Of a stretch of 64,000 nt of DNA, positions 12,801 through 27,800 are shown piece by piece. The notes under the pieces are model-generated. The model saw nothing but the letters and a program-made list of their open reading frames with translations. It ran no database searches and was not told where the DNA came from. The DNA is taken from NCBI GenBank assembly GCA_009741485.1, contig VKON01002621.1, forward strand, positions 323,057 through 387,056, read 5' to 3'. Both the position numbers and the translations under genes were made by a program. Source of the stretch: Malurus cyaneus samueli. Taxonomy: Eukaryota; Chordata; Aves; Passeriformes; Maluridae. How positions within the stretch are numbered: position 1 is the first letter of the stretch; every line of letters begins with the position of its first letter.

Positions 12801-15800
12801 GTTTACATTAAATATTTTGGTGTGATAATTTTACAACTTTCTTCCTGTTCATGAACAATTGTTTTTTCATAAAGTAATACTTTTGAACATGAAAACATTG
12901 TTTAACCCATTCACCAGCATGTACATACCTATACTACTTGTAATTTTAAACTATTGATGCTTACTTTAAGACAAGTTTCCAACACACAGATTTTTTCTAT
13001 TTTAAAAGTACACCACTAGTATTTAATTCTTAAGCTACCACACAGTGTCATACTTCAAATTAGTTTAAAGATGTAAAAGAATATTCTTCATAATGGTAGG
13101 AAAGGACACAGATACACCTGACCCATTATTCCATTCTCCCTCCCTCCAAACCAATGCATTTGGCTCAGCAACAACATAAAATATTCCTGAAATTGCTATT
13201 CATTGATCAAAACTACAACAGCACAGCAAACTAAACTTACTGAAGAATTGCAAACTTTTCCATTAGAAATGTAAGCTGGTGAAAGGGTTAAGAGTGGTCA
13301 GACCTTGACAGCAGGGAAATACAGCAGCTTTCTGTATTTTATAAATGTACGGAAAGAGATCAAATGTTATTTCATTTTACTGCAAGCTTTTAATCCTGAA
13401 GAGGTTCTGAGCATGAGAACCTCACAAAACACCACAGGGGTTTCATAAATGAATAACTCTTTACTTAAAACAAATTCCAGCCACATCATTACTTTAAAAT
13501 AAGACTCAGGAGAACCCAGAAGAGATACAATCTTCCAGAAATACCATCAGCACATTGTTCCAATGGGACATTGCCCTGTTTTTTCAAGCTACTTCCTACC
13601 AAGTTTTTTAGAGAAGCAGCACCAGCATTATTTTAGAACTGCAGTAATGGAAATTCTGCAGCTCACAGAGAAATGCTAAAAATGATAATGAAAATATGTT
13701 AAACCCCCAGTGCTTACCCAAGTATTTGCTCTCTGCTGGTTGCTCTAATTCCCGGAAAGCGCTGTACTTGTCCCCTCCATCTAGAGAAGAGAAAAGAAAT
13801 ACATTTACCCAGAGACATTATGAATTCATACAGTAAATGTTATATTAATTGCTCTGATTTTTAAATATTAATATCTTATCAATGCCAAAAAGAAGATACA
13901 TGAAAAATTACAATAAATTGCTCATAGCGGTTGTGTATTTGTCCTTTTACCTCCAAAAGCAGCTGCACTCTCAGAAGGCTTCTCAGCTGCCATTCCTTTA
14001 AACACAGCATATTTATCAGCTGGTGAGAGCGGCTTATTACCTGGGACTGGCATTAGTAAAGAAGGAACACTAAAAACAAAAGAGATAGAAGCAAAGTTCC
14101 TTAATTTATTCATTAAAAATCTACATTTCCAGGTTTTATTTAAAGAAGTCTCTTCTTAGGACTACAGAATTTGGTTCCCAAACCTTAGCTTATGCCTTAA
14201 TGAGTGCTTAATCCAGCCTCTGATGTAAATGACCTCAGCTGGGTAAATTCCCACTTTATCTCACCTCATCATATTTCTTTAGGTCAGAAGTCAATTTGCC
14301 CCATTCTCGATTTTAATTTCTATCAAAAGCGTGAACAAAACACTCCAGAACTTTACACCAAGGAATCCATAGGCCAGGAGAGAACAAGCACATGGACACA
14401 CCCCAGAAATCACTCCTGCTCAATTTATCCCTTAGAAAATTCCCTGATAGAACTAGATACAGTAAACAGTTAAAAACTGCATGAGATTTCCACAGCTCCA
14501 TTTAATCAGAATTAGATAAGCTGAAAGTATCTCATTACATATTGCAAAATTATGATAACAAAGTGGGATAGCTGTTCAAAGGAAGGAAAGAATAACTTTG
14601 AATTTCTGTCTGTGCCAATCAGTGAGTTTAGGCAGGTATCTAGTCAGCAAAATAAGGATTAGTCCACAGTTACACAAGCAAGTCTTTTTGCATAAACACA
14701 CTCTACTTTATCCAGTAAAACTGCCACAACAGCCTAACACCTTGTTAGCAAACGCTGGAAGATTTAGGAGAGAGCTTTGCTTGCCCTCCACACAAGCCCC
14801 GTTATCAGACCTTGGCAGCTCCACACAACAACATCCTTTACATATGAATGATGCATTCTACCTCTAGTTTGTGTCATTCACATTGAAAACCTGAATGAAT
14901 TTCTATTGCATTCTTCAGCCTGGAGCAAGAATCTTTCCAGAGCCATTTAAATCTCCTTATCAGCAGCCTACAAGCAACACACAAATGAAGCACTTGCACA
15001 CATGTGCTGATGCTGGTCTGTGATGCTTGCAGACAGACAGTGCAACGGCAAAAAAATAGAGCTTATGGTAATATAATTAAATTTCCCATCCCTGCAAAGC
15101 AGGCTATTAGATATGCGATCTTGGCAAATGGAATGGTTAATCAGCTGTACTCCACAGATGGCTTTTTTTTTTAAATAAAGCTCCATAAGCAATTAGATTA
15201 TAGCTCATTGTAACATTTTGTTCAAAACTGAATGCTTTCACAACTGAATAAAGAGAATTGCTGCAGTGAAAAAGAAACACCATTTTTTGAAATATTTTTT
15301 ATGATCCTCTACTTCCCATTGTACAATTTACAAACAGTTTTCTGTCAAAACTTCCAGTAACAGATTAGCTTCAGCTGCAAAATGACATCTCACACAAGAG
15401 ATACTAAAATCAGCATCTTCAGACCCATCTTCAGTGGCACTGACTGACATCCCTGTAAGTGTCCAAGGCCAGGCTGGTCAGGGCTTGAAGAAATATGGTC
15501 TAATGGAATGTGTCTCTGCCCATGGCAGGGGGTGGAAGTGATGATCTTTAACGTCCCTTCCAACCCAAAACATTCTGGGATTCTATGAAATCAGCAAAAC
15601 TAAATTTCTTACACAGAAGCCATTTGTCGTGGTGTTACAGAACAACTGGGTTGAGCATCCCCATTTGATGTCCCTGCTGAGGAAGCAGCTGGTAATCAGG
15701 GCTCACATGGAATTCAGAGCTCTGTTTGCCAGTTCCTATTCAGAAAATGTTTTTGTCTACAATTAGACACCTGGGAGGTGCATAAAGAGGAAAGAACACT

Positions 15801-18800
15801 GAAATTTTGTAGTCTTTGTATACCTTGAAAGGTTAACTGCAAACTCTCAAAGGGAGGAAACACGTTTATTTATTTTGTTATACAAAACCTGCCTGATCTG
15901 GAATGACACCTTGTCTCCCAAAGGAAAAGCCAGGATTGCTGGAGTCTCAATGATGTTTTGATTGAGATTTATAGTCATGTACCAAAAGTTTAGGCACTGG
16001 CCAGAGAAATGACAGAAACAAGAAGGATCTGGTACCTGCTCCGATGCTGTGAAGAGGCTGCTTTGGCTGCATCCCCCTGGAAATCAGTGAAAGAATCATC
16101 CAGGGAGCCAGACTTTGAGGCATCCTGAAACTCCTGGAAGTCATCATCTTCTGGTTTTACTACCTGAGTTACAAAGAACACGTAAATTGCTACACTGTCA
16201 GCTCTTCAAATTGTCACATAGCATGAAAGCAGCTCGGAGCAGTGTGATTAAGAGGGAAAAAAAAAGAAGGAAAGGAACCTTTCAACATAAGCATCATCAA
16301 CATTTCCACTTTGTCCACATCTCACTCTACTCAAACACATGCAGGATTACAGGGAGCAAGAATGAAAAACAGTTGAGTAAGGAAAACTACTCATTTAACA
16401 ATAAATGTGTTATTGATCAAAGCCATGTCATCTGGTAATACAGGACAAATATTAATAATTTAAATCAATTAACAATTTAAAATTAATAGCACCACAAGAA
16501 GTATTTTCTGAAAGATGAACCACATCCGCAAACAGCAAAATTTATCCCCCACATGATTTACCTTTGCAAACTGAAGGTTTTCAGAGCTCTCAGCTTCTCC
16601 TGAAAACTCCTATTTTACCAGCTATTAAGAGTCTGTTGTGCTGCTCAACCTAAAATTCCATTTTATGTGGTTTTGTAATGCACATAAATACAACTAAAAT
16701 CCTCTTTGTAATACAGAACACTTTTGTTGCTTTTCTAATGCCACCAGAAAGAACTGAAAAAAATTAAAGAACGCCCTCAGCAGCACTCAATGTTTTCAGA
16801 CATCACGTGCTGGATTTCAGCTCTGGATTTTTTTTTTTTTTTTTGCCATTTATTTAAACCTGTTCTCAGTGTGTAGGTTTGCTCACCGGCGGGAGGGTAG
16901 GGGCAGGAACGCTCCCGAAGGCTGTGCTGCAGCTCCTCCCGTGGAGCAGGGGCTGGAGCCGGGGCTGGGGCTGGAGTTGGAGCTGGGATGCTCATGCCCA
17001 TCACGGAGGGCCCCATGCCCAGCCCCACGGAGGCCGGGGGAGCCGCGGGAAGCAGCGGGGGCTGGCTCACCCCGCCGGGCAGAGGCACCGGGAACCCGGA
17101 CAGGGTGGGGACGGGCGCGGCTGGGAACTGGTTCAGCACGTCGGGGCTCACGGCAGGGATCCCTCTCTGCAGAGGAAAGGAGCAGACAGACAGTTACACG
17201 TGCAGCAGGGATAAAAGGGAGTGTTGTGTTCTTAGTTCCGGTTTGTAGCCTGTGCTGATGCCTTAGGATTTTTAGTTTCTCTATTTTCATGCATCTGTAT
17301 TCTTGTACTTCTCTAGTACACACTAAAACTACCGTTCTCTCATCTTTAGACAAAACAATCCCTCACTGAGCTTGAATCCAAGGACACCTCAGAGCCCCAA
17401 AATATGGAAACAACAGCGAGTGGGGGGAGAAGTTTGGGTGGTTGACATCATCACCTGAAAATCATTGGAGAATTAGACCCAATATGTTAATAAGGCAGAA
17501 TTTATAAAGGTGAAGATCTCGTGACCCGGTGTCCATTTTGGGTGTAGCCTCAAGAGGAGGCTTTGTCTGCCCTGATGTACCAGGGGCTGTTAGACCTGGA
17601 TTAAAGTTGTGTATTCTCATTCTCTTAACTTTGCCTGGCCTCTCTTTCAGATCAGCCTGATTGATAAGGCATCAGTGGCATTGAAGCCAACAATGAGCAG
17701 GGACTGGTCAAGCTCCCAGTAAAGCTCCCACATTCCCTGGGAGTCACATCCAGCCAATCCCTGGACACCTCCAGGGACTGGGAATCCAGCACCTCCCTGG
17801 GCAGCCCTTTCCAATTCTTAATAATCCTTTCCATGAATAAATTCTTCCTGATGTTTCAGCTGGAGCTCCCCTGACACAGCTTGAGGCCATATATTCTTGT
17901 CCTGTCGTTTGCTGTGTTTAATATTAAAAATGTATTTATAAAATGCATGTATTTGTATCTAAGAACTCCAATTGACACTAAAGAAAGGAGTATCTGAAAT
18001 GTAAGTGACGGAATTGATAAGATTATAATCTCACTGCAGTTACAAGGGTGGTTTGTCCTGTGGACTTCAACAGAAGCAGAATTTCACAAGAGCTGTGACC
18101 ACGGGGCAGTGCTGCCACACAGCCCAGGGCAGGCTGCTCAGAGAGCTGCCAGCTGAGAGCCATACCTGGCTCAAGAGCCATACCTGGGTCACTGCTATCA
18201 TGGCCAGCACAGAGTAGAGCTCCTCCTTGGTGAGCTTCCCAGGGGTGGTACGGTTGGCCAAAGCCCAAATCTGCCCCAGGGTCTCTCTGGGCAGTCCTGA
18301 CGACATCAGGATGGGGTAGAGTTTAGCTGTGTCTATTCCAGCAGGAGTCAAAGTGGTTTCCAAGATTTTCTTATACAGATCTGTTGTGAGGAAGGCAGTG
18401 TTAGTGACAACTGCTCTTTTCAAATCATATTGCTTTTCTATGTTGTCTAAAGCTCAATGTGCTATCAAACCAATAGCACTCAGTGGAAGGGAAAGCAATA
18501 GCATTCTGGAACTGTATTATCATGTTTCATCTAAATGTGTTACTGGATGGTCTTTATAGACAGCCTTAACACAAGCAGAGAAATATTTTATATAAAATAC
18601 ACTTAAAGCTGCATTTCAAACCATGTTTCTTTAATGAAATTGCAGGATAACCCATATAAAAAGATAGTTCTAAGAGCTTTATGTATTTAAACCTCAGTGT
18701 AATCAATATTTACTGCAGCATTTCATTTTCTATTCACTGTGTTATTTACACACAGAAGACAAATAGCCTTCAGAAATGAGCCTGCCTAATTACAAGACAT

Positions 18801-21800
18801 GCCAAAAACCAGAATACCCATGAAAGCAGCATTATTAGCAATGCAACCTCTACTGGGATAAGCTGCTGCCATAAATGTTTAATCTAGAATTTGTTAACAT
18901 GCTCAAATAAAACCCCTATGTCTTCAAACGCAGATAAAGACACCATAAATACGTAACATATCAAAGATCCAGGATTCATTTGATGACTGAATAAGCCTTT
19001 GATCAATAAATGGCTACATGAGCACGGGGACATTCACACCTTGCACTGCCCACCTGGCCAAATGCCCACTGGGACCAGCTTTACCTGGGACCAAGCTGTC
19101 GTTGTAAATCCAGGGAGGCATCATTTGCTGGATGGGGTCCTGGGGAGGGAACACTCCAACTCCTAAAGGTGTTTCATCCAATAAGAAAAACATTTGTATT
19201 AGGATACAGAGCCAGAGTAAAATGATCTTAAGAGATTAGACCACAGCTGGTCAGCATCATTCAGCATTTCAGGCAAAGATTTCAGGTAGGAATCACTGTG
19301 CTCAGAAAGAAAACAGATAGTGCAGGAATACGAAATAATAACTAGAATGATTTGGCAGTAATAGAAGATTATAGTTACATATGTAATGAAATAAGGAGCT
19401 CCTCACGTGCCTCCCTCTCAATGTCCAGATGTACAGAACCTGAAGTCTCACTGTCTTAAAGTTTCACAGCAGCAGTTCTGTGTCATAACACATTCAGCCT
19501 CCCATCAACCCCCTGCTATTTGTGGAATAAATAAACCCATACCGACCATAAATCCCACAAAGTTCCCCCAGAACATCCCCACCTGGGAAATCCACAAGCA
19601 GGATCATATCCCAAATTCCCAAACCCACATCCACTGCTCCCAGCCTTAAGCTCCAGGGGACACCACAGCCCCCCTCACTACTACAGGCTTTCACAACACC
19701 ACATGCCACACTTCACTCCCTGCAAACTGATCATCTCCCTCTCCTCTGGGTGGACTCTCAGCAGATTTTATGCTCATCTGGAGTTCTGACCAAAACCAGC
19801 ATCATTCCAGATTCCACTGTCTCTCCCAATGCCCTTGCATCTCCTCATCTTCCACATGGATTCCCTCCCGACTGCAGTCTGATTTCTAATCATCCCACAA
19901 CTCCAAGCACATACACAATTCCTTCCATTTCACCAACCAAGTAAAATAAATTTGCTACTTCCTCAGGTATTATCATTCTTCAATTTTAACCTTCCTTCCA
20001 TACTCAGTCAACAGTTTTAACACCAAACTGGAACAAAACCTTGCTTTAAGTTTTCCTCTAGACTATCTTTTGAATATTCATCTCTAAAGCACAGGTAGTT
20101 TTAGACATAATGTGAGTAAGCAAATGTTTGAGAAACAAGTATTGACTACCTAAGAGTTTTAACCTGACAAGATTTTATCCCCTCAAGGTTAAAAGAGTAA
20201 AAGCCACCATGACATTGACCATCTTTAGTGGTAACTTTCCCTAAATAGTTTTTTAAAAGTATCTTTGGATGACACAACTTATTTTACCCCAAGACAGGAC
20301 AGAATATTTGAAAACAGCAAACCTGATTAAACAAACATGTTAAAAGTGATTGCAACAATAAACTCACTGGAGAAAGTTCAGAGCAAAATCATGGCAGTTA
20401 CACTTTGAGCAAGGAGCAGGAGGCACTGACACATTATTCAAGCAGGCGTTCAGAGCAAAATGATGCAGGGTTGGCCTTGGAATTAGTGAACAGAGCGTTA
20501 GCACCAAGCAGCATCTCATTAGATTGAAATTCTGTCAAATGTTTTGATTGCTCACCACACTCTTCAACTGCTCTGTTTTGTTCTGAAGCCTTGTGCACCT
20601 CTGCAGCAGCAGTGGGACCACTTTCATGTCCACCTACAACATCCCAGTCACTGCTGGTGAGACTGGGATGGGCTTGGCTTGCAGCCGAGGCTTTGTGCCC
20701 AACTTCGGATGTTTTAAGTTTGGTTTGCTCTTGTTCAGATTCATCTGAGCCATTAGCTAAGGCTTTCTCCTCCAAGGAAGAGCCTGAATAAACAGCAGGA
20801 GGAATTATTTATACTTTTGTTATGATCTGCCCAGAGTGCAATTCCATACTTTTCAAAGGAAAAGTACTTTTGGTACCACTGATGAGTTAGAGATGATCCA
20901 TCCCAGCTCAAACCAACAGCATCAACCTCTTGAAACACCTTCAGAGCTCAATTCTGCCCTTTACTTACCACAAACACAACAAATTCAACAAGCAAAAAAC
21001 AAAAGGAGGAAGACATGAAACTATTTCTGTATTAGGATCACTGCTGCATAATTATCCAGGCATCAGGAGTGGAAATGCCCAGTATCTACTTACATCTCCA
21101 AAATTCTTCATCTCACCAACATCCCTTCAGCCTCCAAGACAGGAAGCACACAAGTGCTCCACAGCAGCATAATCTTTATTTCTTATACCATCATCTCAAC
21201 TGTCTCTTTTCTACCACAGATTCTTAAGAAGATGCTAAAACACAAGATTTAATTCACCTAAGATCAGGAATATGTGTATTTAGCAGGACCTGGATCCACA
21301 CACAACTTGCTTTTACAGGCAGTTCTAAGGGAAGGGAGAAGGGGACTTAAATCATCTTTTCCCATGGATCAGCAAGTTTCTGCTAAATTGCCTACATATT
21401 ATTGCTTCCAGCCAGACTGAAATAAAAAACCCAACAAAATAAGTAAAAACTTTGTGTAGCTCAGAATGAGACGTGTAGAAAAAGATACTTTAGAGTTACC
21501 TGGTTTATGGGTACTGGATGAAGATGCAGAGGTAGGAAAATAAGGAACCTGCCCAGTTGTACCATGCAGGGTGGATAACACTGGAGCCTGGGCTGGAGGG
21601 AGAGTTTGGAGCACAGCCCTCTCTGAAAGCAGCTGCCCAGCCTCAGTGGCAGGATGGAAAGGCTGAGAGGTGGATTGAGGCACCAGTTTGGGGGTTTCAA
21701 CAGGCCCTTGCATAAAGTCACTAAATTCTTCATCATCGAGAAAAGCAGAATGGGAAACAGATACAGCAGAATGGGATGGTGTGGGATGATCTGCAAATGG

Positions 21801-24800
21801 AATGAACACACAAGGCAAAGTGATGAGGAATAAGGGTCACGGGTGGGAATGTGGGAAAAGTGACAAACACTGGGAATACACAGCAAATGGGCGAGGAGGA
21901 GCAGCGTGGAACAAGTTTGGTGACAGATGTGAAGGTTGTCATTGCCAGCATTGCAAACACAAGGTAAAACTGAGCAGCCACTTCCAACCGTGCATCTTCT
22001 CTCCCAGATTTTTAGGATGCAAACACTTTGAAACTTGGTTCTTAACACTGGCTGTGAAAGTATTCTGTTTTAAGCAGACAGGGTCAAAACAAATCCAGAG
22101 GTAATACTTCATACTGGACATAATGGGGTCTGTCAGGGGGACATTCTCCCTCAAAGGAATGCTTTACCCACAGAAACTCAGTAATATATCGTAAGACACA
22201 AAAGAAATGTCTGCTCATGTAGAGAATTTTCTGCTTGATTCCTTCCACTGTTACCCATTTTAACAGAACTGAAGAAGGACAGGCAAATCTACAAAGGGAA
22301 GTTGTCAGAAACCACCTGTAACTGCAAAAATTATCAAGGAGTAACTCCACAGCAGAGACACAAATTTTATTAAAAGGAAAAAACTCGCCTAGATAAGCTT
22401 TGTTTCTGGCTAGACACTAAAAAAACTACACTACAGACCACAAGAAATCTGAAGTGGCAATTGTTGCAATTACTGAGAACACAGAGGCTTGGTTTGACCA
22501 AGCCCAACGTCACATCAGTCAGCTGTGACTCTCCACTCAAGTCTTTATATAGTTTTGATCATTCTTAGCACTTAAATAGCACTTCTCATCTTCAAAAAGC
22601 ACTCAGCAAAACATTAATTAATGCTTTGACTAGAAAAGAACAAATGCTTTATCAGTTTCCTTGATGTTTCACATTTAGCACAGCACATTAGGCTTTCTTT
22701 TAAAAATTTCAAGTCTTTTTATAAAGTATCTAATATTTCACCCTCATACCCTGACCAAGAAAACAGTTGCTAGAATAATGTAACAGTTAATCCACTCATT
22801 TTGCACCACCAAATAAAAATAGTTGTTGGAATTACTTCCCCCTGCTGAGGATTTCAAATGCTGGAGTTTTATTTTTAGGTGGAAAATGAGGAAAATTACA
22901 AACCTGGCTTTTTTGGATGTGCTGCTGGTGTTGGGTGCATTTTAGCATCTCTAGAAAAGCCATCTAAGTTCCCTTTAATGGCTTCCAAAGCGTCATCTCT
23001 GCTTTTTTCACCTGTCTGAAACACCACAGAAAACATTTTGAAAAATTCACAGAACAACTCAGTTTTCTTTCAATGCCCACACTTCTTCAGTATCAGAATT
23101 GGCAATGCCTGCTGCTGACAGAGTGTGTAAAGCACTGACTCTTCCAGAGGTTTTTCAAGACATAATCTGCTGTCTCATGCAATTTCCCACTGATTTGCTC
23201 CTTGAACCCTCCCACTAAAAGCTATTAAAAAAAGCTGAAGAAAGAAACACCCCACTCATTATCAGGCTATACCTTCGGTTTCACACTGCTCAGGAGTCTC
23301 AGCTTTTGTTTTTGCTCTTCAAACTGCCGCCGTTTTCTTTCTTCCTCTAAGAATTTCTGCTGATGCTCAAACCTCTTCCTGAAGAAAAATGATTTAAAAA
23401 AAAAATCAAACTCTATAAACAATTTTAATGATAATTTTCATGGCAGGTTTCTGCTTGATTCTCCATTTCTACTGTCTCAAATTAGATTGAGAATTTGAGA
23501 AAGGAAAGTATTTCTTTTTTTCCTCAGACCTGGACAACCACTTCAAAGGCAGTGGTATATTCAGCAATATTCCATTCAGCCCTAAACAGATGCTGCTCCA
23601 GAGAAACAACATCTTTCACTTGAAAAAGGATCCCCCAAGTGAGTAAAGCATCACTTACTGCTGCTCCTCTGCAAATTGTTTCTGCATGTCCGGGGTGTAC
23701 TGTGGGGTGGCCGGGCGCATTCCCAGGAACGATGCCTGTCCCATGTATGGCATTCCAGCTGTGGGCATCGGCCCCAGGGCCATGCCACCCTACAACCAAA
23801 CAAACCACACAGTTGTTTTACAACTCCAGTGTATTTTTTTTTTTTCTGCAGAAAAAGCCAACCATTGGCAATGACAAGCTGCAAAGTGGGCTGAAAAATT
23901 CAGTAAAATTCATTGTTGGAAGTGTCGGAGGAGCAGTGGCTGAGCAGAGCCCTCAGTAGATGGCACTCTTCCTCTCCACAAGAGATGGCACTCTTCCTCT
24001 CCACAAAGACTCACACTCCTCACAGCAGCTGGGAAATCATTGTCAAAAATCAGGCCTTCACATCCATTCAATCAGGAAGGCTACAGACATCCTACATGGC
24101 TCAGTACGGGTTGTCTTGGGATTTCTGTTTCCTATTCTATGTGATTTCATAACATTTTTCCACTTGTTACCAGCACACCCATGGATGTGGTTTAATTATT
24201 TCTCAAACATATCCAGGAAACCAACAATATATGGCAACAGCCAAGAGGAACCTTGTCTGAATAAACTGTCTCAGAAACATTTGTTGAGAAATATATTCTG
24301 GGGCATTTAGAGCAGCAAAGCTGCTTAATATAGGAAGAGCCAGAAAATAATTTACTTTTCTTACCATTCATTTTGCATTTGGTCTCAGAACACGTAGGAA
24401 GAGAACAAAAGTTGTTTATTATTTTTAGAGCAGCCCTCATAAAAACATCTTCCTACTATAAATTTCACAAAAATAACGTAATAAATTCCGGGTGGGGGAG
24501 GGAAGGGAGTGTAAGGAGATGGCAAAACACAATAAATTCAATTTGTGACAAAGCAATTTGGTTAGAAAGTCATGCAAAAACATTAAATTTCAGCAAAGTG
24601 CAAGTTTGTACATAAGCACATATGGTGCTAAATAGAAAACAATAGATTAAAAGAGAGAAAATATTAGCTGCTCATATTTCATTATTATTCCTCAAGTAGC
24701 AACGGCAGCACTAAAGACAAAGTTACTTTAAGGAAAAAGAAAAATGAGACAAATACAGGAAGTTAGACAAAAGGGAAAACTGCTCACATGAGAAAATACA

Positions 24801-27800
24801 GCACATTGAAGAAATTCCCTCTCCCTAGAACAAGGTATTTAAAAAGAAAGTTTATGATTTGTCACCAACACTCAGGAAAATTTAACTCTATTAATTCTAT
24901 TAATGTAAATTTATTTCTAATTAATTCTATTAATTCCGGTATTTGAGCTGCACGGGAATGATACAATTCAGTGAAGTGGTCACAGTTCTGCACAGACTGC
25001 AGTCACTCCTTACCAGCTCAGAAAGACCTCATTTTAAATAGTACATGATGCAACACCATAAAACCAAAGAAAAGAAGAAAAAGCATGAAGGAAAATTCAA
25101 AAGACAGGAGAGATCCACAGTGAGAGTTTTGAATTCTGAACAATTCCACACCAGCACTAACCCCACCTGGGAGTAGGTAGCACGTGGGAGCTTTTCAACA
25201 CGTGGCTGATGCTGTTGTTTCCTTCCCTGCTCACACCAGGCTGCTCTGATCACACTCAGGTGTCACAACATGTACAGTGACATCAAAGTTCAGATTCTGA
25301 CACTTTGAGGGGGCTAAAACCTCCAAGTTACCTTAAATACTACTGATACTGTCCTTGCACTACACCCTCATCTCTCCAGCAGTGAGTAATGTGTGCCAAA
25401 CTCCCCCACTCTCTATCCAGATCCCCAGGAAACCTGAAGAATTCTTTAAATCATCAGAAATGCCTTCAAAGGGAATACTACAGAATAGATGTCCCACGAC
25501 AGACTAACACCCACACTTGAGCTCCCAGCCAGGTTCCACCCTCTCACCCCACTGCAGTTGAGAGGACCCTGTAAGGGAAGCTGTGGCTGCTCCATCCCTG
25601 AAAGCCTTCAAGGACACGTTGGACAGGGCTTGGAGCAATGTGGAACAGTGGAAGGTGTCCCTGCCCATTGCATGAGGTGGAACTGGATGGGCTTTAATGT
25701 TCCTTCCAAACCAAACCATTCTGTGATTCTGTGATTTCAGTCCGCGTTTCATTGCCACACACCTGCATGGCCATGGGTCCAGGTGGCATCTGAGAGCCAT
25801 AATTCATTCCCATCATCCCTGGCATATTGGTCTGCATGACAGGAACCATTGGGAATCCTTGCTGTTGCATAGGAATCATCCCTGCAATGAAACATCAAAC
25901 AAGGTAAGTGCCCATTTAATGTTAAAGCATTCCCCCCCTCTTCCCTAACCCTGCCTCCCCCATGTAATTATTCTTTTTTATTTACTAAACCAGCAAAGGA
26001 AAGTAAAAAAATCTGAGCCCTGCTGGACTGTTTAAAAATAAAAATTCACTACACTGCAGGCAACCACAGAACTTCCTTAGACACTGGTCAGTTTACAGGA
26101 AAAAATGTTACAGGACTTTTCAGTAACTAAGCTGATGAATTCTCCCACCATCCTAAGGATTCTCTGTGGGGTTTTTCCCATATGATTTTTGGAAGGGTCA
26201 TTTCCAATTAAAAAGATTTAATTAACCAGGTTGACTAGTGCTGGTAATTCCCATTTGTCTCGAAACCAGCAGCTTCTGAAAATAAATCTCAGGAAATAAA
26301 GTCAACCTTTCACAAGGCAACTTCACTCTCTGACCTGGCTGGATAGCTTATCTGTAGATTAATTAGCACACTTTAGGTTAATTAGCCCATTACATGTGTT
26401 AGAATGGTAACAATATTTGTCAGTAAAAGCTAAACTTGAACAAAATTGGACAAATCAAGCTGGAATGGGTTAATTCACTGAATAAAGCAAGTAGATTATG
26501 TTTCAATATCTTCCTGTCTCACATTCTGCTGTCTTGGGAGACAAACACTAACACACACTCGTTACCAGCACACCATGAGATAATTATGCAAAAACACTCC
26601 AGGAGGGCATGACACAGGCAGGAACAATCCATGAATCAGTCCCTGAGATTTTTATAAGAAAACTCTCCATTTCCCCCACAAGTTCTCTGCATATTTTCCC
26701 CTAATTAAACAAACAACACTGCATCAGGAATGAGAACAAAGGCAATTTAAGGCTGAGGCTCTCCTCTGGTATTAATACTTTCCACACAGGTTGTGACTCT
26801 TGTCCCAGGGTCTTGCTGTGCTTTGTAAATATTTACCAGGTCTTGCAACACCCACACAAGATGGGTATGCACAGCTGGGAGATGAAGCAGAGAAGAGGTG
26901 AAATACCACACTCAAAATAACACAAGAATCTAAAAGGCAAATTCAGGTTAAAAACAGAGATGCAGTTCTCCTGGACCTTTAATCTACATTCTCTGCTTCA
27001 ACAACACACAGGAACTTTCATCAGAGGGGCAAGAATCAGCTTAGCAGAGCTGAATTTAAAGGCAAAAACAGCTTAATAAAATCACACTTGTGAGCATCAC
27101 TGCAGAACTGGTTTGGGTCTAATTTATCTAAACAAAGTAAAGAACTCTGGGCTCAAAGTGTGAAGTTGATACGTACCTTGAGGGGGACCCAAACCACCTG
27201 CCACGGGAAACATAAAGCTGCAGGAGGAAAACAAAGAGTACGTGAAATTCATTTTCATGACACATCTATGACTGAAAATCAGTCATAGAGCCTCTCACCT
27301 TCTGATCAGCACTGCTCCTGCAGATCTCACAGAAACCACCACAGGGAAAAACATTATCCCTCAGCAGGATCTCCCAAAGCACCAGAGAGCCCCACCAGCA
27401 CCATCAGTGCTGCCACAGGCTGCAGAGCCAGGAAAAATAGATCTGATCCTCCCAGAAGCCCTGAGATGGCTTTGACTCATCCACATCACCCACAAGAGAG
27501 TTTCGGCACCCACACAGGTTGGGAACAGGTCAGTTTGTTGTGTAGGCTAAGCACAGAATGAATAAACATCTCCTCTTGGAAGAATCTGACTCAGCAGGAC
27601 CATTAACTGTACCAGACAACACTTCTCAGCTGCTTAGGAACAGTTTTTCTGAAGAAATAGAAACTATCCACAAAACTCCATCACTTTTTGCCCCTTTTGA
27701 AACATTGAGGATCACAATATAATGGAGTTCTTATTTTCTCAGTTACCTAATTACAACAAAAATGGCACCGTAAATAAAATATTCATTCATGTGTTGAGGG

